A stretch of 64,000 bases of DNA from Dermatobacter hominis (GTDB taxonomy: Bacteria > Actinomycetota > Acidimicrobiia > Acidimicrobiales > Microtrichaceae). The notes under the pieces are model-generated. The model had not been told where the DNA came from. It saw nothing but the letters and a program-made list of their open reading frames with translations, and made no database searches. The translations under genes were made by a program, and so were the position numbers. How positions within the stretch are numbered: position 1 is the stretch's first letter; every line of letters begins with the position of its first letter. This document shows positions 14,773 through 22,851 of this stretch, one piece after another. The stretch is taken from assembly GCF_020715685.1 (NCBI RefSeq), contig NZ_CP085840.1, positions 2,232,001 to 2,296,000 on the forward strand, read 5' to 3'.

Positions 14773-16487
14773 CCGCCACCTGCCGGTGCCACGACGAGCG
14801 GGAGGACCGCCTCGCCCACGCCGCCATCGTTGTCGATGGCCCTGAACCGCACGGTGTACGTCCCGGGCGCGACGTAGGTGTGCGACACGTCGCCCGCAGG
14901 CGCGTCGATCACGGTGCCGTCGCCGAAGTCCCACGTCGTGGCCACGACCGACCCGGCGCCGGAGTCGGTCGCCGACGACGCGAACCCCACGGTGAACGTG
15001 GGCACCGCGCCGTTCTGCGAGGTGACGGCGAGCGTGACGGCCGGCTGGACGTTCACCCGGAAGCCCACGCGCTGGCCGGGCACGCCGTCGGTCACGCGCA
15101 CGATCTCGTACTCGCCCTCTTCGGACGAGAGGAACGGCAGCTTCCACGGATCGGTCGCGGAGACCGAGTTCACCGGCGTTGGCGAGCCCTTCACGTACAG
15201 CAGCCAGTCGATGACGGACGCGCCCGGGTTGACCGCCTTGAAGGAGACCTCCAGCGAACCGTTGGGCGGGACGGCGTTGACGACCCCGCCAGGGGTCGGC
15301 GTCGGGGAGATCGTGATGCCCTCGTCCACCGGGGCCGCCACGTAGCAGGAGACGGTCTGCACGGACGTCCTGCCCGTGTCGTCCGTCGCGGTGAACGTCA
15401 GCGTCTGGCCACCGGTCGCCCCGTCGGGCGCGGTCCACTGGGGCCCGACGATCGGAGCTCCCGTCGGGTCGACCCAGGCGACGGTCACCGCATCGCCGTC
15501 GGGATCGCTCGCGGATCCCACGAGGGCGAAGGTCCGACCCGAGACGAGGGTGCACGCCGTGTCTGCGCTCACGATCGGCGGGCGCTTGATGATGTCGATC
15601 GACTTCGAGCCGTTCGTCGCGTTGGACCCGTCGCTGGCGGTGAGGCCGACGTCGCCGGGGTTTGGGAGGCGGAAGCGCACCGTCTTCCTGTCGGGGCTCA
15701 TCCCGATGACGTCGGCGTCGGCGGGGAACGACCACGTCAGCGTGAGGTCGTCGCCGTCGGGGTCGGTCGACGTGCTCGTGGCGGTGAACTCGGTCGTCGT
15801 GTAGCCCCGGTCGCCCGGACTCAGCGTGAAGCCTGCGAACGGCGGGTTGGACTGGGCGAAGCCCGTCCCGGCTCCGGTGGTGCGGCGGGTCCCGCTGACC
15901 ACGAGCGGGACCACCGTGCCGTCGTTGTGCAGCTTGGGCACGGTCATTCGCGCCCGGACGGCGTCGGGCTGGTCGCACGCGATGGTCGTGCCTGCGGCGG
16001 TGAGGCAGTCGGCGCCGGCACCGCTGCCCTGCACCCGGGTCATCACCTCGACGGAGTCCACGAGGTCGCCGTTCGGCGCGCAGGTGTTGCGGAGCAGCGC
16101 CACCGGATCGGGGCCGAGCCCGACGGCGTAGACCACGCTCGTCGTCACGTCGCCCGACTGGATGAGGCGGACGAGCGGTCGCTGCGACGTGGCACCGGCG
16201 CAGTTGGTGACCCCGCCGGCCGGGGTGACGAAGGCGCGGGCCGAGGCGACGTCGCGCAGGAAGTACGTGTTGAGGAGGCCGGTCGCGTTGGCCTGGCCGA
16301 GCTCGTCCTGCGTCACGAAGCCGGCCCGGAGCGTCCCGAAGGTCCACGCCCCGAGCGGGACCACGAGCAGCGAGGCGATCGCGAGGGCGATGAGGATCTC
16401 CATCAGGGTGATCCCGGCCTGGCCCTTCCGGCGACGACGCTCGACGAACCTCGCGACCGCCGGTCCCGCAGCGATCCGCCGGGTCAC
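14769..16487 (-). CDS. PKD-containing prepilin-like protein, trio 2
   Basis: A 572-residue type IV prepilin-like protein. The class III leader is MTRRIAAGPAVARFVERR...KGQAG, and the cleavage and methylation site reads GITLMEILIALAIASLLVV, with the conserved Glu at +5. The ectodomain contains Ig/PKD-like blocks: GGQTLTFTATDDTGRTS in the middle and VATTWDFGDGTVIDAP with SHTYVAPGTYTVRF near the C-terminus. It starts at GTG 16487, overlapping the stop of the upstream prepilin (GTGA), and its own stop overlaps the PilX-like gene. It is the middle member of the second prepilin trio; the matching protein in trio 1 is almost three times longer because of added PKD repeats. Confidence 0.75.
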   Translation of the reverse strand: MTRRIAAGPAVARFVERRRRKGQAGITLMEILIALAIASLLVVPLGAWTFGTLRAGFVTQDELGQANATGLLNTYFLRDVASARAFVTPAGGVTNCAGATSQRPLVRLIQSGDVTTSVVYAVGLGPDPVALLRNTCAPNGDLVDSVEVMTRVQGSGAGADCLTAAGTTIACDQPDAVRARMTVPKLHNDGTVVPLVVSGTRRTTGAGTGFAQSNPPFAGFTLSPGDRGYTTTEFTATSTSTDPDGDDLTLTWSFPADADVIGMSPDRKTVRFRLPNPGDVGLTASDGSNATNGSKSIDIIKRPPIVSADTACTLVSGRTFALVGSASDPDGDAVTVAWVDPTGAPIVGPQWTAPDGATGGQTLTFTATDDTGRTSVQTVSCYVAAPVDEGITISPTPTPGGVVNAVPPNGSLEVSFKAVNPGASVIDWLLYVKGSPTPVNSVSATDPWKLPFLSSEEGEYEIVRVTDGVPGQRVGFRVNVQPAVTLAVTSQNGAVPTFTVGFASSATDSGAGSVVATTWDFGDGTVIDAPAGDVSHTYVAPGTYTVRFRAIDNDGGVGEAVLPLVVAPAGGG

Positions 16488-16960
16488 GGCGTCACCGCCG
16501 TGGCCGAGGGGTTCCGCTTGACGATCGCCGCGGTCCGGCCGTCGACCGAGATCGTGATGCGCTGCGCGACATCGGTCGCCACGCTGCACGGGCTCGTGGC
16601 GTACACCTCACCGCCGGTTCCGGGCTGCAGGTACTCGACGGCGGTGACCGCGGCGCCGGGGATGGCGGAGTAGGTCGCGGCGCAGGGCTGGTACGGCAGC
16701 GCCTTCACCGCCTCGGTGGCGTCGGTGAGCGCCGCTTCGGCCTTCTGCGTCCGGGCGACGCTCTCCGTCGCGGTGACCGTCGTGATGATCCCTGCGGCGA
16801 CGCCCAGGATGACGACCGTCGTCAGCAGCAGCGCGGCGAGCGACTCGACGAGCGAGAACCCGCCCTGTGAGCGGGCGCGACCGAGCGCGTGGCGTCCCCC
16901 AGCTCGGTTCGGTCTGGCGTCGGGTTGGTGGCCCTTCCGACGCCGAATCGCACTCGCCAC
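16484..16960 (-). CDS. Type IV prepilin-like minor pilin (PilV/PilI-like), trio 2
   Basis: A 158-residue prepilin. A basic leader ends ARSQGG, and the processing site is GFSLVESLAALLLTTVVIL with Glu at +5 followed by one hydrophobic helix. The globular part is short with two cysteines (YQPCAATYS and TSPCSVATD) that may form the pilin disulphide. The GTG start at 16960 has GAGGGAGC just upstream. It heads a three-gene unit with strict stop/start overlaps. The trio 1 counterpart is at 27515-28039 and shares the layout, including similar spacing and the PYQPCA versus TYTPCA region. Confidence 0.8.
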   Translation of the reverse strand: MASAIRRRKGHQPDARPNRAGGRHALGRARSQGGFSLVESLAALLLTTVVILGVAAGIITTVTATESVARTQKAEAALTDATEAVKALPYQPCAATYSAIPGAAVTAVEYLQPGTGGEVYATSPCSVATDVAQRITISVDGRTAAIVKRNPSATAVTP

Positions 16961-17069
16961 GTCGCTCCCTCAGCCCCGTGCACCTGCCCCGGTCGGCGAC
17001 GGACCATGCATGCCGCACGAGGAGATCGGCCCGCCACGGCGCCGAAAGCCTCCCGCGAGCCCGCCGACC

Positions 17070-17075
17070 TGTCAA
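17070..17075 (-). promoter_or_regulatory. Possible -35 element before prepilin trio 2
   Basis: TTGACA on the minus strand lies in the 248-base gap between pilD and the second trio. GAGGCT follows at a 17-base spacing. The same TTGACA occurs upstream of pilA and pilB. The -10 is weak. Confidence 0.3.
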
Positions 17076-17208
17076 CGCGACCCGCTCCTCGACCCCACCT
17101 CGGAGCGCGCCCTGGCGCCACCCCCGCGCCCACGGGAGCGCTCGGATGGGGCGGATGGTCCGATCGCCGCGGGCCCTCGAGCCCTCGAACCTCCGGACGA
17201 AGCGTGGC

Positions 17209-18063
17209 TCAGCTCAGCGCCCAGACACCGAACGAGTCGAGGATCGGCTCGGCGAGCGCGATGGAGAGGAACGCGGCCATCACCAGCGCGGGGCCGAACG
17301 GCACCTTCGCCTTGCGACCCCGGGCTCCCATGACGGCGATCCCCATCACCAGCCCGATCACGGCCGCGAAGAACAGCGTGATGACCGCGAGCAGCACGGC
17401 CGCCACCGGTCGCGTGCCGGCGTAGAAGCCGATCGTCCAGCCGAGCAGCACGGCCAGCCGCACGTCGCCGAACCCCATGCCGGACGGCAGGAAGAACCAG
17501 AGCACGAACAGCGGGCCGGCCAGCGCGGCCAGTCCGGTCGCGGCCGCGAGCAGCCAGGACCACTCCCCTTCGATCGCCGCCGTCACGACCGACAGCGCCA
17601 CCACCGCGCCGAACGCCGGCCAGACGACCCGGGTCGGCACGATCATCGTGCGGATGTCGATCACGCTCACGGCGATCCCGGCCGGGATCAGGCCGAGCAC
17701 CGGCAGCAGCCGCCAGTCCCAACCGATCGCCCACACCGCCGCCAGGAACAGCGCAGGCGTCAGGAGCTCGACGACCGGGTGGAAGGCCGGGATGCGCTCG
17801 GAGCAACCCCGGCAGCGCCCGCGGAGGAGGATCCACGAGAGGACCGGGATCTTGTCGATCGCCCGGATCGGCTCGCCGCACTCGTCGCACCGGCTGTGCC
17901 CGCCGAGCACCTCGTTCCACGGGCGGGTGTCGTAGAGGTCGCCGTACTCGTTGGGCTCGTTCAGCGCCAGGGGCAGCCGGTCGATGACCACGCAGAGGAA
18001 CGAGCCGACGGCGAACGCCGTGACGGTCCCGAACACGAGCAGCACGATCTGCGTGCCGGTCAC
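17209..18063 (-). CDS. pilD: Prepilin peptidase / N-methyltransferase
   Basis: A 284-residue membrane aspartyl protease that cleaves prepilin leaders and methylates the new N-terminus. The cytosolic loop contains the two cysteine pairs of full-length PilD (CDECGEP and CRGCSERI at about residues 60 and 86). The two catalytic aspartates are visible in VIDIRTMIVP and GFGDVRLAVLLG. About seven to eight hydrophobic spans follow. Start GTG 18063 overlaps the pilT stop as GTGA, so production is coupled to the retraction ATPase. The presence of this enzyme supports processing of the five prepilins encoded around it. Confidence 0.92.
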   Translation of the reverse strand: MTGTQIVLLVFGTVTAFAVGSFLCVVIDRLPLALNEPNEYGDLYDTRPWNEVLGGHSRCDECGEPIRAIDKIPVLSWILLRGRCRGCSERIPAFHPVVELLTPALFLAAVWAIGWDWRLLPVLGLIPAGIAVSVIDIRTMIVPTRVVWPAFGAVVALSVVTAAIEGEWSWLLAAATGLAALAGPLFVLWFFLPSGMGFGDVRLAVLLGWTIGFYAGTRPVAAVLLAVITLFFAAVIGLVMGIAVMGARGRKAKVPFGPALVMAAFLSIALAEPILDSFGVWALS

Positions 18064-19160
18064 GCGTCGGCCCCGTTCGGCACCACGTGGTGCGGCTGCA
18101 GGGCCGAGATGTCCTCGGGGTGCACCGATGCGTACGTGGCGTCCTCGTACGAGATCACGCCTTGGGTCACGAGCTGGCCCAGGTGCTGCTCCAGCACCAT
18201 CATCCCGTCCTTCTGGCCGGTGGCGATGACATTCCGCAGCTGGCGGACCTTGTTCTCACGGATGAGGTTCGTGACCGCCGGCGTGCCCATCAGCACCTCG
18301 TACGCCGCCACGCGGCCACCGCCGATGCGGGGGATCAGACGCTGTGAGATGACCGATGCGAGCGTCATCGAGAACTGGGTCCGGATCTGGGCCTGCTGGT
18401 CCGACGGGAACACGTCGATGATCCGGTCGACGGTCTGCGAGGCGTCGTTGGTGTGGACGGTGCCGAACACCAGGTGGCCGGTCTCGGCCAGGGTCAGCGT
18501 GAGCGAGATCGTCTCGAGGTCGCGCATCTCGCCCACCAGGACGACGTCGGGGTCCTCGCGCAGCGCCGCCCGTAGCGCGTCGGCGAACGAGGTCGCGTCC
18601 GTCCCGATCTCGCGCTGGTTGACCAGCGCCATCTGCGAGGGGTGCACGTACTCGATCGGGTCCTCGATGGTCAGGATGTGCACCGGCCGGTGGCGGTTGA
18701 TGTGGCCGATCATGGCGGCCAGCGTGGTGCTCTTGCCGGAGCCGGTCGGGCCGGTCATCAGCACCAGGCCGTGCGGTCGGTTCACCAGCGAGGCCGTGGC
18801 CGCCGGCAGGCCCAGCTGTTCGGGCGTGGGGATCTCGGTGGGGATCAGACGGAGCGCCAGGGCGGGGCGGTCCATCTGGAAGAACGCGTTGGCCCGGAAG
18901 CGAGCGGTGCCGCCCCAGGTGAACGCGAAGTCGAGCTGGCGCTGCTGCTCGAAGACCGAGCGGTCGGTGCCGTGGATGAGGCCCTCCAGCACCGCGACGA
19001 CGAACTGCTCGCTCGACTCGTCCTGATCGGGGACGGGGAACAGCTTCCCGTCGATCCGCACGCGCGGCACGGTCCCCGCCGCCACGTGGAGATCGGTGGC
19101 GTGGGTGTCCCAGAGGTAGCGGAGCAGGTGCTCCATGGGGGTGGTGTCGACCAGTTGCAC
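18060..19160 (-). CDS. pilT: Type IV pilus retraction ATPase
   Basis: A 366-residue hexameric ATPase of the secretion superfamily that depolymerises pili. Walker A is GPTGSGKSTTLAA at about residue 138, then the Asp box (HILTIEDPIEYVH), Walker B DPDVVLVGEMRD and the His box AETGHLVFGTVHTNDASQ. The N-terminal PAS-like part begins ATDLHVAAGTVPRVRIDGK, typical of PilT. A C-terminal variant of the family motif AIRNLIRE is present (AVTNLIRENKVRQL). GTG 19160 has GGGAGGG just upstream; ATG 19136 is an alternative. Twitching motility or DNA uptake would follow from its presence with PilB. Confidence 0.93.
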   Translation of the reverse strand: MQLVDTTPMEHLLRYLWDTHATDLHVAAGTVPRVRIDGKLFPVPDQDESSEQFVVAVLEGLIHGTDRSVFEQQRQLDFAFTWGGTARFRANAFFQMDRPALALRLIPTEIPTPEQLGLPAATASLVNRPHGLVLMTGPTGSGKSTTLAAMIGHINRHRPVHILTIEDPIEYVHPSQMALVNQREIGTDATSFADALRAALREDPDVVLVGEMRDLETISLTLTLAETGHLVFGTVHTNDASQTVDRIIDVFPSDQQAQIRTQFSMTLASVISQRLIPRIGGGRVAAYEVLMGTPAVTNLIRENKVRQLRNVIATGQKDGMMVLEQHLGQLVTQGVISYEDATYASVHPEDISALQPHHVVPNGADA

Positions 19161-19250
19161 GAGAGCCCTCCCGACGCGCCGTGCGCGAACGTCCTACAAA
19201 ACGGTAGCGGGCGGGGCCGCAAAGCGACCCCGCCCACTTGGCTGTCCTGC

Positions 19251-19559
19251 TCAGCTGCAGGGCGCGCCGGACACTGCGGTGATCGTCGTACCCGAGACCG
19301 TGAAGTACTTCGGCGTGCCGTCCAGGTAGTCCGCGTAGGTGTCGGCCGAGTCCGACGTCGCCTTCGCGGCCTGGATCGCCGTCTTGATGGTGTCCTTCTC
19401 CACCTTGCAGGCGTTGGTGTCGGCGTCGTCGGTGAGGTTGCCCACCGCGAAGACCGCCACGCCGGCGAGGATGGCGAGGATCGCCACCACGACGAGGAGC
19501 TCGATGAGGGTGAAGCCACCCTGACCCATGCTCCGCTTGCGCTTCTCAATCATGTTCAT
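19251..19559 (-). CDS. pilA: Major type IV pilin
   Basis: A 102-residue pilin. Leader MNMIEKRKRSMGQGG is cleaved before FTLIELLVVVAILAILAGVAV, the classic site with Glu at +5. The short globular domain has one Cys near its start (TNACKVEKDTIKTAI) and one at its end (SGAPCS), forming a probable pilin disulphide loop. ATG 19559 is preceded by AGGGAGA at proper spacing. It stands alone with its own promoter and a long leader, as expected for the abundant subunit. The domain is shorter than in Pseudomonas PilA and resembles compact pseudopilin-like actinobacterial pilins. Confidence 0.9.
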   Translation of the reverse strand: MNMIEKRKRSMGQGGFTLIELLVVVAILAILAGVAVFAVGNLTDDADTNACKVEKDTIKTAIQAAKATSDSADTYADYLDGTPKYFTVSGTTITAVSGAPCS

Positions 19560-19681
19560 GAACTGAATCTCCCTGTGAAAGCGGAAGGGAGATCTCCCCC
19601 TCCTCCTTGCCCCGTCGCAGCAAGGCCTTTCATCACCCTCACGACAGAACGAGGTCCATTGAGCCTCATGCCCCGGCGGAA

Positions 19682-19687
19682 TGTCAA
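19682..19687 (-). promoter_or_regulatory. -35 element of the pilA promoter
   Basis: TTGACA on the minus strand, with CTCAAT about 18 bases downstream as the -10 candidate, about 120 bases before the pilA start. The intervening leader is long and carries the AGGGAGA ribosome binding site near its end. This 292-base gap holds no other gene that I can support. Confidence 0.45.
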
Positions 19688-19851
19688 CCGCCGACGACCA
19701 CTATCACCGCAGTGCGGGCAGAATCACCCAACCCGGTAGGACATCGGTCCCATTCACGTCATGGGACGCGCCGGATCGACCCCCATCTATTGCCATAACG
19801 ACGGCTCGCGAGTTCACCAAATGGAGGCGAGGAACGTGGCGGTGGGCCAGG

Positions 19852-22851
19852 TCAATCGAGGTCCCACGACTGGATGCTCAGGGAGCCACCGTTCCCACCG
19901 ACGTCACGGACGCGCACGACCGCGGTCCCCCGGGTCACGTAGGTGCCGTCGGTCTGCTCCACGGCGGCGGTGAGCGTCACCACGCGCTCCGCGGGGCGGG
20001 TGGGGGCGCAGCACACCACGCCCGATTCCCCGCCGGCGGCGGTGAAGCTCCCGAGCGCCGAGATCACCGTCGTACCGCCGATCACCGGCACGTTGGTGCC
20101 GTCGGCCTTCTTGGGCGACGGACCGGACCACCTGACGTTCACGTCGTTCCTGGGGGTCGACCAGGGTCCATAGACGTTGAACGAAGTCCGGTTGGCCGCG
20201 TCGGCGCCGAAGTTCTCGGACACGAGGTTGGGGGCCTTCGCTCCGGCGTAGGTCCCGCCGCTGACGGTCGAGATCTTCAGGTGATCGATGCGGATCCCAT
20301 AGTTCACCGAACTGAAACCACCGCCGTTGTCACCATTGCGCTGGACGTAGACCTCGAGCACGGCATTTGCACCGATCAACTGCTCCGCACTTGTCAGCGT
20401 GGAACTGCAGTTCCCGGGTGCTCCCAAGAGGTCGAGATAGACGCCTTGCCCCCAGAACGGCACGCGGTTCCACGTCGCTTGGCAGCTGCCGCCACCGGCG
20501 AGGTTGACCGTGACCCTCATCCACGAGTTGTTGGCGACGTCGGGCTTCCCCTGCAGGTCGTAGAACGAGCCGTTCGTGAAGAAGTTCTGGCTCGTGGTCT
20601 CGCCGCTCACGACCACGCCGGCCTTGAGCAGTCCACCGCTCAAGGGCGGCAGCGGGGCGTCGGCGTTGTCCAGGCCCGTGGCGGTCATCGACCGCGTGGC
20701 CGTCGGGCAGGTGCTGTCGAAGGCGCCGCAGTTGAGCGTGTAGCCCGTGGACTGGCCGTTCAGGCTGACGATGTTGGCGGCGTTGTTCCAACCCGAACCG
20801 TCGGTCCCGCCGGTCGGCGTCAGGTCCCAACCGGCCCGGAGCTCGAGCCCGTCCACCTTGACGCTCGTGTTGAAGCTGCCGAACCCGAAGGCGACGAACG
20901 TGTAGGTCCGGTAGCGCACGTCGACCCGGGCGTTGAAGAGGTCGGCGCGAGTGAGCTGGTTCTTGAGCGAGTCGCAACGGGGGATGCCCGAGACGGTCTC
21001 GGCCTGGTTCGAGAAGAGGTCGTAGGCCAGCGTGTTGGTGATCGTCGACGACAGCGAGTCGGGGATCGACGGGTAGCCCTGCGCACAGGTCGGCGACGTC
21101 GCTCCGCTCTTGTACAGGGTCAGCTGGGTCGCGGAGTCGCCATCGCGCAGCAGGCTGGCGGTGAAGGACCCGTTCGAGTTGTTCGCGGACGCCTTCACGA
21201 TGAGGTCGAGGGAACCGACCCGCGAGCTCGCGATGGGCTCGGCCGGTGCGGTGCCACCCGAGCCGAACCCCTTCGCCGACGCGGTGACGTCGGCAGCGCA
21301 ACCGCCGGCCAGGATGACGGTGCACGAGAAGGTCGCCGTCCCGTTCGAGCCGTCGGTGACCCACGAGCTCCCCTGGTTCGTGACGCTGTTGCTGCCCCAG
21401 GCGATCCAGCTGGAGCTGCTGCTCATGGTCAGCGTGCTCGTAGAGGCGTCGGGGGTCCCGGTCCAGCCGCCGTCGACCGTGGCGTCCTGGTAGACCGCCG
21501 GCGGCGGGCTGCCGGCGGCGGGGTTGCTCGAGGTGCTCTGGGCACTGCGGTCGCAGACCGCGACCTGGCCCTGCTTGTGGCGGAAGCTGGTCCGCGGCGA
21601 CAGCACGATCGCCACGCCGGCGGCGTCCTCCTTGCACGCGTTCGGGAAGGTCGAGCTCCCGGCGCCGGTGGCGCTGTTGCCGGCCGCCGGCTCGCCGAAG
21701 ATCACCCGGACGGTCGGATCGTCGATGATCAGCGAGTTCCGCTCCCGGGCCGAGTTCGTCGCATCGTCGACGTCGAACCAGTAGTCCCCGGGCTTGAACC
21801 AGAAGGTCTTCCCGCCGCACCCCCCGCCCAGCCGGTCGTTCAGGACGGCCGTCTGGTCCTTGCGGTACCGCCCGGGCTCGAGCGTGACGACCGAGCCGCT
21901 GCACGCCGGCACAGTCTGCGCGGTGAGCGCCGACGGCAGGAACGGTGACCCCAGGCCGGCATCGTTCGTCGTGACCGCCGTCCCGCACTCCGGTGCACCG
22001 ATCACGTCGTTGCTGTCGATGAGGCGGCCACCGCCGACGTTCCACGGGAACGACGGGCCGAGCATCCCGCAGCTGTTCGTGCCGCCGGCCGAGCTGAACA
22101 GGCCGCTCGACCCCTGCTTGTACGTGCCGCCGACGTTGACCGCCGAGGTCGCTGGGTGGTCGGTCGGGTTCACGAGCGCAGCGGCGCCCTGCTTGACGTT
22201 GACGTTGCCGGCGATCTGCAGCGTCGAGTCGTCGGCCGGCACCGACGGATCGGCGGTGTGCAGCAGCGTGGGCGTCTGCGCCGCGATCGTCGACTGGTTG
22301 GCGTTGTAGTTCGGCACTCCGATGCCGAGTCGCCACGGGTAGCAGTTGGGGTCGGGGGCACCGGTGCAGTCCGTGGCCCACTTCACCGTGTCGCCCACGT
22401 CGCTCGCCGACCGGTAGCTGCTCCCGACGAGGTCGAGGCTCGGCAGGGTCGCGCCGGCGGGCACGTCGGGGAGCGTCTGGGGCGAGGTGTCGCACTCTGC
22501 CGTGACGCGGACCTCCGTGCCCGACTCATCGGTGAAGTCCAGACCCGAGCCCGTCCCCAGGCCCGCGACGCACGAGCCGTCGGCGGCGGCGGTGGCGCGA
22601 CCGATCGTGCCGGCCGGGTCCATGCGGATCTGGTTCACCGCGGACTCCATCGCCGAGTCCGCGGCGCGGGTCTGTCGCGAGTCGACGGCGTTGCGGACGG
22701 CGATCTTCGAGCTCGACATCGTCATCGACAGCAGGGCGATCAGCGTCACGCCGCAGAGGAGGACCCAGACCATCAGGCCCGCCACGAGGGCGAAGCCGGA
22801 TTCGTTGCGGCCGCGACGCGACCCGTGGCGGTTCAAGAACGTCGACATCAT
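19852..22851 (-). CDS. PilX-like large pilus-associated protein, trio 1
   Basis: A 999-residue protein with one N-terminal helix (GFALVAGLMVWVLLCGVTLIALL) followed by SSKIAVRNAVDSRQTRAADS, again the PilX-type pattern. The large ectodomain is Ser/Gly/Asn-rich with cysteines and repeats the trio 2 themes: EPGRYRKDQ, FKPGDYWFDVDD, SLIIDDPTVRVIFGEP, then TSFNVYGPWSTPRNDVNVRW and GESGVVCCAP near the C-terminus. ATG 22851 overlaps the stop of the upstream PKD gene. It is longer than its paralogue at 12139-14772 and differs most in the middle. Probably surface exposed at the pilus tip; a role in adhesion is inference. Confidence 0.7.
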   Translation of the reverse strand: MMSTFLNRHGSRRGRNESGFALVAGLMVWVLLCGVTLIALLSMTMSSSKIAVRNAVDSRQTRAADSAMESAVNQIRMDPAGTIGRATAAADGSCVAGLGTGSGLDFTDESGTEVRVTAECDTSPQTLPDVPAGATLPSLDLVGSSYRSASDVGDTVKWATDCTGAPDPNCYPWRLGIGVPNYNANQSTIAAQTPTLLHTADPSVPADDSTLQIAGNVNVKQGAAALVNPTDHPATSAVNVGGTYKQGSSGLFSSAGGTNSCGMLGPSFPWNVGGGRLIDSNDVIGAPECGTAVTTNDAGLGSPFLPSALTAQTVPACSGSVVTLEPGRYRKDQTAVLNDRLGGGCGGKTFWFKPGDYWFDVDDATNSARERNSLIIDDPTVRVIFGEPAAGNSATGAGSSTFPNACKEDAAGVAIVLSPRTSFRHKQGQVAVCDRSAQSTSSNPAAGSPPPAVYQDATVDGGWTGTPDASTSTLTMSSSSSWIAWGSNSVTNQGSSWVTDGSNGTATFSCTVILAGGCAADVTASAKGFGSGGTAPAEPIASSRVGSLDLIVKASANNSNGSFTASLLRDGDSATQLTLYKSGATSPTCAQGYPSIPDSLSSTITNTLAYDLFSNQAETVSGIPRCDSLKNQLTRADLFNARVDVRYRTYTFVAFGFGSFNTSVKVDGLELRAGWDLTPTGGTDGSGWNNAANIVSLNGQSTGYTLNCGAFDSTCPTATRSMTATGLDNADAPLPPLSGGLLKAGVVVSGETTSQNFFTNGSFYDLQGKPDVANNSWMRVTVNLAGGGSCQATWNRVPFWGQGVYLDLLGAPGNCSSTLTSAEQLIGANAVLEVYVQRNGDNGGGFSSVNYGIRIDHLKISTVSGGTYAGAKAPNLVSENFGADAANRTSFNVYGPWSTPRNDVNVRWSGPSPKKADGTNVPVIGGTTVISALGSFTAAGGESGVVCCAPTRPAERVVTLTAAVEQTDGTYVTRGTAVVRVRDVGGNGGSLSIQSWDLD